A stretch of DNA of 64,000 nt from Limnanthes douglasii subsp. nivea (lineage: Eukaryota > Streptophyta > Magnoliopsida > Brassicales > Limnanthaceae), in assembly GCA_036936605.1 (NCBI GenBank), contig JAUPFV010000002.1, positions 251,989,305-252,053,304 on the forward strand. Direction: 5' to 3'. A program made the translations under genes and the position numbers. Below, in pieces: positions 44,923 to 53,191 of this stretch. The notes under the pieces are model-generated. The model saw nothing but the letters and a program-made list of their open reading frames with translations, was not told the origin of the DNA and did no database searches. The stretch's first letter is position 1. Each line of letters opens with the position of its first letter.

Positions 44923-45260
44923 TGATGATGTAGCCCAAAAAGTCAAAATAAAAACCTTTTTAATTTAATTTAATTTTATTCAAATATCTTATATTATTTA
45001 AATCAAATCTAATTGTATTAAGATTTTATTTAATTATATTTTGAAATATTTATTTTATTTCCTTGTATTATAATTTAGGGTTTTGAGCAGCTATTATATA
45101 AAGCCTCACATGCCTTAAGTTCTTTTATTTTTTTGGAATAATATATTTTTTTATCTCTAAAAATTTTAGTCTCTATTACCCTTAGATTAGGGTTTCATCA
45201 TCTTACCCTTGAATTAGGGTTTCATTTAACGCTGCTTCTTGTTCTATTTCTGATGCGTCA
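44923..45260 (+). repeat. 3' LTR of the miniature element
   Basis: It runs from TGATGATGTAGCCC to GATGCGTCA, with the same TATA-like box CTATTATATAAAGCC. It pairs with 44063-44399 with many substitutions. Confidence 0.8.
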
Positions 45261-45562
45261 TCACATGTGCTGCATACATGCAGCGCATCCTCTCTAATTT
45301 TTAACATAAAATATTACCGAGTAGAAGACTGTGACCTTTGGCAGAATCTTAGCACGGGTCGAGCAAAAAATTAAATTAGATGAATCCACACGTATGAAGT
45401 CGTTGGGTAAGCCCATCACATATCTTTCGTATCAATCCAAACATGAAAATAGTTGCATATTATTATTGGAGGAGACCCTCATTCTGGAATATTAAATTCT
45501 TCAAATAAGTGTCACGTAACTGACCTATAATTCAGTAAATATGTCACAATTTATCTCATGTA

Positions 45563-45567
45563 TACAT
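45563..45567. repeat. Tat-C target-site duplication, left
   Basis: TACAT here is repeated exactly at 56091-56095, just outside the right LTR. This is the 5-bp duplication typical of LTR retrotransposon integration. Confidence 0.9.
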
Positions 45568-46050
45568 TGGTGTGGATAAAAGTAGCCTGAGGGTAGGCTG
45601 GTAATTTCAAGTGGAGTTTTAGGGCGGTGTAAGGGTGTTTCACGGTGGTGTGGTGGTGTTTAAGGGTGTTTCAAAGTGTTTCAAGGGTGGAGAGAGAATT
45701 AAGCAGCCTGGCAGCAGTTAATTTTTCTTACCCATAGTTAATGCTGGTGGTTGGGTATTTATAGTATGATATTTGGGCCCTTATGGGCTTTCGGGTCAAG
45801 TTTAATGGACCCGGGTCATGTTTAAAGACCCAAGAGTTTTAAGCAGATGTGCAGGTAGCTTAGTCAGACAGTGATTAGGTTTTTTAGTACTTTAGTCATA
45901 GTTCGAACTGCCTTATGTTTGCAGTGTTCAAGATCATCTGTCCGGTTCAATCAGTGCTGTCCGAATTGAAGTCATGGAGTCTGTCCGAATTTACGGGGTG
46001 ATTTACTTTGGACTACCCTTCCGGGGAGCTCTTCGAATTCGGACTCATCA
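45568..46050 (-). repeat. Tat-C 3' LTR
   Basis: On plus it reads TGGTGTGGAT...GGACTCATCA; in element sense TGATGAGTCC...CCACACCA, as in Tat-B. The minus-strand TATA box CTATAAATACCC lies at about 45753-45765. Compared with the other LTR it differs at about 45723, 45744 and 45957. Confidence 0.97.
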
Positions 46051-46064
46051 GGAGCCCCTTTTTT
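46051..46064 (-). other. Tat-C polypurine tract
   Basis: In element sense AAAAAAGGGGCTCC lies directly before the 3' LTR, the primer site for plus-strand DNA synthesis. Confidence 0.85.
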
Positions 46065-46376
46065 AGGTATTTGAACAAGTTTCCTTGTCAAAGAACTGAA
46101 AAACAGTCCGATTGAAGAAGTGGTTTTCCAATTCGAAGAGAATTGAGATAGGCCCGGACAGTCCAACCGTTACGAATTCCAAACGGTTCTTTGTCAGAGG
46201 TAGTGGGACACGTGTCACTCTCTGGTTGGTTACTTTTAGCCGTTTTTTCACCTTGAAAGTTGCACCACTTTCTCGAACAAGTTACTTCTTTAAGTGCTAT
46301 TGATGACGTCAGCGTCGTTTTTAATCATTGCCCAACTTTTCGGATTCTCCTAGGAATCAAACCCTTTTTTGCATTT

Positions 46377-46388
46377 ACTATAAATTCC
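46377..46388 (+). promoter_or_regulatory. TATA box of the Tat-C antisense gene
   Basis: TACTATAAATTC lies about 100 bp upstream of the antisense ATG at 46481. A C/T-rich leader (TTTCACTTTTACTTTGCC) lies between. Tat-B keeps the same box and distance although its flanks have drifted. Transcription would run against pol. Confidence 0.65.
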
Positions 46389-46480
46389 ATTTGTCTTTCA
46401 CAGTCTCATTTTCACTTTTACTTTGCCATTTCACTCAAAACTTCATCTCTCTAAAACTTCAAACTTTCCTCAGTTGTTTT

Positions 46481-47813
46481 ATGTTCACAGCAAGAACAGC
46501 TCTAATCAAGGGTGGCTGGCTCAATCTTTCAGAACTAGAGAAAGCTCAAAGGGTTGAAAAAGAGAAAAGACTTGCAGCAGGGCTTCCAGCGTCGCCTGTC
46601 GAGAAACCAGCCCCTTCAATCGAAGAATCTGATAGAGGTTCGTCTTCTTCGAAAGGTACAAAACCTAGAAAACTTTTTCAATCAACACTCTCCCCTATAG
46701 TTTCTGGCTCATCAGTCCAAGAGTCAATCCCCATTGTCGAACCGGGGGTCGTTGTCACAAGTGTCAGGAAGAAATCCACTTTTATTGCCATGGGGTCCGA
46801 CTCCGACCATTCTCCAGACAAACTAATAATGAAAAGACCAAGCAGATTGGTTAAGGGACTTTCTTCAAAAAATACCATCGATTCAGGGTCCGGGGCAACT
46901 GTTAGGACTCTCCGGGAAAGGCCGGTTGGTCCGGAGGCTAGCAGTCCACTACCTCCCAAGGACACCTCGACCTCAGAAACTCAAACTGAGGCGAGAACTC
47001 AAAAACATACATCTAGCCAACAGTCCGGAGGATCAGCTGTACCAAGCTTCATCCCTCCCCGGGCTGTTTCTGCAGAAGCTCCCCCAACAGTAATGGAGGA
47101 GAGGATGGAAGACTCCACTGAGGAGGTCAGATTTGAGTCTGAGTCTTCCGGACAAGCTGAAACTGCTATAGTTGTTGCCAAGAAAGGCAAAGAGGACTTG
47201 TATCTGAGGCGTCCGGATCTGCCGGAGAGCCTTGAAGGGAGAGTTGGGCCCTGCTTTCACAAGGTAGAATTTAAGTACCTTTTGTCTTTGTTAAAAACCA
47301 AATACACGTTTATTCATACTAGAGACTTGGGACGGCTTCGCACTAAGTGGGGGATCCCTGAAAACGTAAAGATCCGAATTCCCATCGATCCGGAGACCCC
47401 GATGGATTGCAAGAGAAACGAGATAGTCTTCTTTACGGAGCTATTCAACTGGGGACTCAGGTTCCCACTGGATCCGGAGATAGTGCGCTATTTCCACCTA
47501 GTCAAGCTATGTCCATCACAGCTGAGCCCTAACGGATGGTACACCTTGATGTCATGCATTATGGCATCTAGGTTGTCCGGAATTCCTCTTCCAATGGAAG
47601 AGTTCGCTGCCGTTGCTAGTTTATGCAAACACCATCAGTTCCCTTTCTATCACTTTAATATGGGGAATGACTTGAAAGCCGTCGATGATCTCCTGGAGTC
47701 GGAGAGTAAGTGGAGGAGCCAGTTTTTGTTTGTAAGTGGCTCATGGGAGAATGGCAATAAAATCAAGGTCGGGGAGAATCCTAGCCTTCTTCGAAGTAGA
47801 TGGAGGAGCGATC
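46481..47813 (+). CDS. Tat-C antisense gene, exon 1 (PF04195-like protein)
   Basis: The start is the ATG at 46481 (MFTARTALIKGGWLNLSELE), chosen because Tat-B conserves it and a TATA box lies 100 bp before it; the upstream in-frame ATG at 46328 lies before the TATA box. Residues 1-250 are Ser/Pro/Glu-rich and probably disordered. Residues about 275-430 form the conserved part: YLLSLLKTKYTFIHTRDLGR, ELFNWGLRFPLDPEIVRYF, LCPSQLSPNGWYTLMS, GIPLPMEEFAAVASL, SQFLFVSGSWENG. This resembles PF04195, 'putative gypsy type transposon', found in plant retroelement proteins of unknown function. Exon 1 ends in GATC before a GTAAGT donor. Confidence 0.85.
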
Positions 47814-47893
47814 GTAAGTTCTTTCCTTAATTTTATGTTCGAATCTTCCCTTCTTTAAGCTTTCACTAACTAGTTATTCTTTTGTTTTGTTAG
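47814..47893 (+). other. 80-bp intron of the Tat-C antisense gene
   Basis: Donor C|GTAAGTTC, acceptor TTTTGTTTTGTTAG|AAC, AT/T-rich interior: a textbook short plant intron. Splicing joins GAT-CAA-CTG-CCA in frame and yields a single 959-codon product (1333 + 1547 nt including the stop). Without splicing the frame ends at 47830. Tat-B has an intron of identical length at the same codon. Confidence 0.88.
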
Positions 47894-49440
47894 AACTGCC
47901 AAAAGAGTTCGGAGACTATCTGAAAGCCGGACAGGTCACCTGTGGCAAGATAAATGCATGGGCCGCAGAGAACTGGGAGAACCGGTTTCACAAGGCTTTC
48001 ACTTCGGGGAACTTGGCGAGATCTCACCTGTGGAACACCACAGGTCGAAGGGATTTAACATGGGAGGAGTTCTCCACCCCTCCTGATGATGACATAGTGC
48101 TGAGAAGGTCTCATGAGCTAGATGGGACCCTTTTCCATCCTGCCCGGGCCAAAGCCCCAAGTAAAATGAAGGGCAAGAAGAAGAAAGGCAGGAGAGCAGT
48201 AGAGGATGCTGAGAAAGAGGTCCCAACAGGTTCAGAGGTGCCAGCTCAGGCTCAAGTCGATGCCAACCTTCTACAAGTGGTAGAACAGGAGAGCGAGAAA
48301 CAAAGAGCGAAGTCCCCAAAACCCTCAAGGGCTCCTAAACGGACTCGTAAGCAAGCGAGTGACAGTGCTGATAGGGAGGTCAAAAAGAAGAAGATTTCCC
48401 AAGGAGAGGAGCTTTCTCTTCGAGATCCGGAGCCCACTTTCCCAACTGATCCAACCTTAGCCGAAGAGATCCCAGGGAATCTTAATGAAGGGATTCCAAT
48501 GGAATTTCACACTGATGAAGTGGATAGGGGAGAGATTAATATGGATAAAGTGGACGTCACCGGTCTGGGCCCCCTAGGTGATTACTTCCTTGGTCTGTCA
48601 AGAGATGAGTTCGCAGGGCCATATGTTCCCCCAAGCAGCTCCAACACAGTAAACTTTAATGGTAGGACTTTCTTGGTTTCCAGCGAAAGAGACGTTATAG
48701 CTCATTCCCTCCTTAGCAACGTGCAACCAGTACTTACCTTGGAAAGGCAGGTCCGGAGTCAGGCAGAGTCCATCAAAGAACTTAAGTCTGAGAAGGAGTC
48801 ACTGTCCGAAGACCTCAGGACTGCCACTACTAAGGTCGACTTGCTCAAGGAGTCGAACGAACAGCTGAAGAAGAGTCAAAATGAAAGCAACACAAAAGTT
48901 GCCTCTTTAGAGAAAACCCTAGAAGATCTCCGGGCTAAGCTGTCCGAGTTGGAGAAGGACTTGAAAACCTCAAAAGATGAGACTGCAGCAAAAGAGAAGC
49001 TTATCACCAATCTGACTACTGACAAACTTGCTTTAGAGAATGCAGTGACTCAAGATGTTGAAGAGAAAGCTGCTCTGGTGAAGGATCAAGAGGCCATGAT
49101 CAAGGCCAAAATCAACGCTTATGCCAGGGAGATGATACGGAGTGAGGAATTATTGATTGAAAAGGTGAAGTCCGACATGGTCCTCCTATTTCACGAGAAG
49201 TTCCCGAAGAGGAGACTTGGGGACTTATGGCGTTACGTGGATGACGATGATCTCCCATATTGGACCATGGTTGATGAAGGGTACACTAATATATCCTCAT
49301 CTGGTGACGAGGAGGAAACCGGAGAGAGTCCGGGTGAAGAAGAGGCTGACCCCAAAGGCAAGAAGGTCATTGAGGAAAAAAGCGATATCAAGACCAAGGG
49401 AACAGATGAGGGTGAGCCATCTTCAAAGGCTCCACCTTAG
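47894..49440 (+). CDS. Tat-C antisense gene, exon 2 (basic and coiled-coil region)
   Basis: Residues about 445-959 of the joined protein. LPKEFGDYLKAGQVTCGKI continues the conserved domain. Two basic clusters (PSKMKGKKKKGRR near residue 532, KRTRKQ and VKKKK near 590-610) look like nuclear localisation signals. A long heptad-rich stretch (about 720-860: LKSEKESLSEDLRTATTKVD and following) should form a coiled coil. LLFHEKFPKRRLGDLW and an acidic tail close the protein at TAG 49438-49440. The frame is fully open. No catalytic motif is seen, and the role is unknown; the layout suggests a nuclear protein that multimerises. Confidence 0.85.
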
Positions 49441-49975
49441 TTGGTAATTTGTTTTGTTTACTTTTTGTTCGAACCAAAGTTCTTGGAAGGCCAAGGCACC
49501 TTTTTTGTGATGCTGTCCGTTTTAACCGGACAGATTTTTGTATTGTGCTCAAACTTGTTTAAAAAGTCCTTGGAAGGCCAAGGCAACTTTAAGTTTATTG
49601 AATGAACGTTTTATCTTGCACAACCTTTCTCTTATTCCATAGTCTGTTTAAATATCTTGGAGTTTAAGTAATTTCGAGTTATTGTGTTGTGAGAGTGTTT
49701 AGTTTCTCTGGCTAGAATTTAAGTAGCCCTTAGACCTTTCAGTCCGGATGGTATGACAACCAACAGAATTTTGCAAAAACTTAGAAGATTATTCAAAAAA
49801 GCTCCAAGTTTCATTTAAAGCTCTCCGTGGCGCCGGAGAGAGGTAGCGGTATGCCCCCAAATATTTACATGGATGTTGAAACAAGTAAATATTTACATAA
49901 GTTTTATTCTAAGTACATTCGAAGGTGTTCAATATTCCAAGGGTGAGTTAAAACCCTGCCATCTTTGTCTTCTAA
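49441..49975. other. Tat-C spacer between the convergent antisense gene and pol
   Basis: Noncoding. It contains the paired phrase CTTGGAAGGCCAAGGCA(C/A) at about 49483 and 49564, as in Tat-B. Both transcripts should end in or near here, so readthrough from either side would create overlapping antisense RNA. Confidence 0.65.
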
Positions 49976-52900
49976 CTAGTACGTTCCAGGCTTGATTCTT
50001 TCAACCACAGTATAGGGACCCTCCCAAGTTGGGGCCAGCTTTCCGAAGAGCTTTTCCTTGGTATGCAAGAAAACTTTCCTCAACACTTTATCTCCTGGTT
50101 GAAAGTCCCTTCTTTTAACCTTAGAAGCAAACCTGCTTCTCATCAAGCCCTGATAGTGTACCATTCTAAGATGAGCTTTTACTCGCCTTTCTTCAATCAA
50201 ATCAACCTGATTTCTGATTGTTATTTCATTAGACTGTCCGGAGAAGTTATGAACACGAAAAGAGGGGAGTGTCTTTTCTATGGGAGCTACTGCATCCATC
50301 CCATAGACCAAGGCAAAAGGTGATTCTTGTGTGGCAGCCCCAGGCGTTGTCCGGTAGGCCCACAAGACTTCTTGTAAATAACTAGGCCACTTCCCAGCAG
50401 CCCCTTCCAAATTCTTCTTTAAACCAGACAGTATTGTTCTATTAGCCACCTCAACTTGCCCATTGGCCTGTGGGTGGAAAGGTGAAGAAAAGCAGTGTTG
50501 AATACCCCTTGAGGCACAGAAGCTTTCCATTTCTCTGTTGTCAAACTGTGGCCCATTGTCTGTTGTTATTCTCTGGGGGACACCAAATCTGCAACATATG
50601 TTGGATAGAATGAATTTTATAACAGCCTTTGATGTTGTTCCTGCTAAGGGGGCTGCTTCTATCCACTTCGAAAAGTAGTCAATGGCTACAATTATGGTTT
50701 TACGCCCTCCGGACGCCATAGGGAGAGGCCCAACTAAGTCCAATCCCCATCGAGCAAAAGGGATAGGCTCAGAAATTGATTCCAAAGGAATAGCTGGTAC
50801 ATGAATTTCATTGCTGTACCTCTGGCATGGGTCACACCTTCTTACCAGCTCCTTAGCATCTTTCATTATTGATGGCCAATAATATCCGGAGAGAAGCACT
50901 CTTCTTGTTAATGCTCTAAATCCACAATGGGCTGATCCCTCACCATCATGCAATTCGGAGAGAACCATCTGTGACTCATGATCTCCTAAACAGCGTAGGA
51001 GAGGTTTGCTATAGGATTTCTTGTACAAGACCTCTCTAATCATGATGAAACCACGAGCCTTGTGTTTTAAAGTTCTGGCTTGTGATTTATCCAAAGGTAC
51101 GATGCCATCGGACAGATATTGTATAAGAGGAGACCTCCAATCCTGAGGCTTATTTACTTGTATTTCAAAGACTTCTTCTTTTTCCCCTTCATCAAGTTGA
51201 ATAGAAGGACTTTCAAGCACATGGATCCATGGATAGGACTCCGTGTACGCTATTGTTGCCAACGAGTCTGCTAGCTCATTCTCTGCCCGGGGAATATGCT
51301 CATAGACAACAGCTTTAAACTTCATTGCCTCATTTTTCAAGAGAAGTAAATATTTAATCAATTGTTCCTTTCTAGCTTCTGATAGGCCCAAGGCATGGTG
51401 GACAAGCAATTGGGAGTCACTTAGCAGCTTGACCCTTTTTGCTCCACAGATATAAGCCAATTTCAACCCAGCTATAGCTGCTTCGTATTCGGACTCGTTA
51501 TTGGACGCCCTGAAAGCAAAACAAATAGCTTGGAACATGTTGTCCCCATAGGGGGAAGTAAGACATATTCCTGCCCCAGATCCTATGGCACTGGATCCTC
51601 CATCTGTTCGGACAATCCACACTTTTTTGTCTTTTGAATCAACAGGTTGTTCTGAGTCCCTATCAGAATGGAATTCAACCAGAAAATCAGCCACAGCTTG
51701 AGCTTTTACTGCTGTTCGAGGAGCAAAGTCTATGTCGAAGTCCCCCAATTCTACTGACCACTTTGTCATTCTGCTTGAAATGTCTGCTTTTTGAAGGACA
51801 TTCTTTAAAGGGAAAGATGTCCGGACAACGATAGGATGAGCCTGAAAATAAGGCCTCATCTTTCTTGCAGCTATCACCAAGGCCAATGCTAGTTTCTCAA
51901 GTTTCAAGTAACGGCGTTCAGCATCAATCAGGCTTTTGCTGATGTAGTATACTGGGTGAGGATACCCATCAACCTCCCTTACCAGCACAGCACTGATGGC
52001 ACAGCTTGAAACAGCCAAATATACAAAGAGAGTCTCCCCCTCGATTGGTTTAAACAAAGTCTTGGGAGAGGACAGATGCTTCTTAATCTCATTGAATGCC
52101 TCATTACACTGTGGTGTCCACTCAAACCCCTTTGCACCCTTCAAAGTTTGAAAGAAAGGAGCACACCTGTCCGAAGACCTTGAGATGAATCTGTTCAAGG
52201 CTGCTAACCTCCCCGTTAACCGCTGTACTTCTTTAATGTTTCGAGGAGGCTCCATTTGAAATAAAGCATTGAGTTGGTCCGGGTCGGGCTGTATTCCATG
52301 CTCACTTATAATATACCCTAAGAACTTCCCGGACTGAACTCCAAACACACATTTTTCAGGATTTAACTTTAAATTTACCTTGGCCAGGTTGGCAAAAGTC
52401 TCCTGGAGGTCGGACAAGTGCAGCTGCTCATCCACACTTTTCACCATCATATCGTCAATGTAAACCTCCATATTTCTTCCAATTTGATCAGCAAATGCCT
52501 TATTGACTAACCTTTGATAAGTAGCCCCAGCATTTTTCAAACCAAAAGGCATCACCTTGTAGCAGTGTAAACCTCTATCAGTAACAAAAGTGGTATGCTC
52601 TTGATCTCTTGGATCCACCTGGATTTGATTGTACCCGGAGAAGGCATCCATGAAGGAGAGTAATTTGTTTCCAGAAGTAGAATCTACTAACTGGTCTATC
52701 CGGGGAACTGGATACAGGTCTTTTGGGCAAGCTCGGTTGAGGTCTGTGAAGTCAATGCACATTCGCCATTTACCGTTTTTCTTTTTTACCAAGACTGGAT
52801 TGGCAGTCCACAAAGGGTACTGAGATTCTTTAATATGCCCCATCTTTGTGAGTCTGTCAATCTCTTGTACAATGACATCAGCCTTTTCTTTTGAGAAAGC

Positions 52901-53029
52901 TCTCCTCTTTTGCACCACTGGTGCTACGTCTCTCCGGACAGATAAGTGATGGGAAATCACTTCTGATGGAACTCCAGTAACATCAGCATTGCACCAAGCA
53001 AAGACATGCTGATGGTCTTTTAAGAATTT
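49976..53029 (-). pseudogene. Tat-C pol: RT, RNase H, archaeal-type RNase H, integrase; two nonsense codons
   Basis: The frame is open for 1,018 codons after a TAA at 53030-53032. Numbering from the first Met (52960): RT with YIDD at 167-170; first RNase H about 270-420; second, archaeal-type RNase H starting RTDGGSS (Asp near 453) with SEYEAA and SDSQLL; integrase with the H-H-C-C zinc motif (CDPCQRY) and D741, D801, E837 (LDLVGP, TDNGPQF, GQVEVANRT). The last Trp codon (TGG in Tat-B) is TAG at 49976-49978, removing about 13 residues. The TAA lies between protease and RT in the frame shared with gag-pro; Tat-B has Leu there. Core catalytic residues are all present, so loss is recent. Confidence 0.92.
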
Positions 53030-53191
53030 TTACATCTCTTCTTTCAACACTTGTGGCATTTTGGACCCTATCTTGACAAATTTCCCTTCTTCCAAGTAGT
53101 GTGTCTCAACCTCCTCAACTGGGATCAACACTCCGGGGGTCTCTCTGGGGTCATCAATTTCACCCTCACCCCCAGAAAGGCCCTCAAACTG

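Larger units (their letters stand above)
44063..45260 (+). mobile_element. Miniature LTR retrotransposon (TRIM/LARD-like, 1.2 kb)
   Basis: Two LTRs of about 337 bp (44063-44399 and 44923-45260) enclose only about 520 bp. A canonical initiator-Met-type PBS, TGGTATCAGAGC, lies at 44406, and a short G-rich tract precedes the 3' LTR. The interior keeps a scrap that could be gag start and an end reading EFEDEFLS-like, as in gypsy chromovirus tails. It encodes nothing and depends on other elements. LTRs differ at many sites, so it is old. Confidence 0.8.
43790..45567 (+). pseudogene. Old gypsy gag remnant (Gypsy-G), interrupted by a miniature LTR element
   Basis: From about 43820 the plus strand reads as retrotransposon gag with stops: FDDLK, LTWFNHISEFNLKF, NGIMKNYTKRF. 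It stops at 44062. After the miniature element it continues at about 45320 as TVTFGRILARVEQKIKLDE, matching FSALLAQVEKQILIEE of Tat-A. Tat-C then splits the copy at 45567/56091. Beyond Tat-C the protease linker follows. It is a very old Tat-like gypsy element that has taken two later insertions. Confidence 0.65.

Noticed and set aside
46328..46480. Upstream in-frame extension of the antisense gene (start at 46328)
   Set aside because: It lies before and across the TATA box. Tat-B does not conserve its protein, while both copies conserve the MFTAR start.
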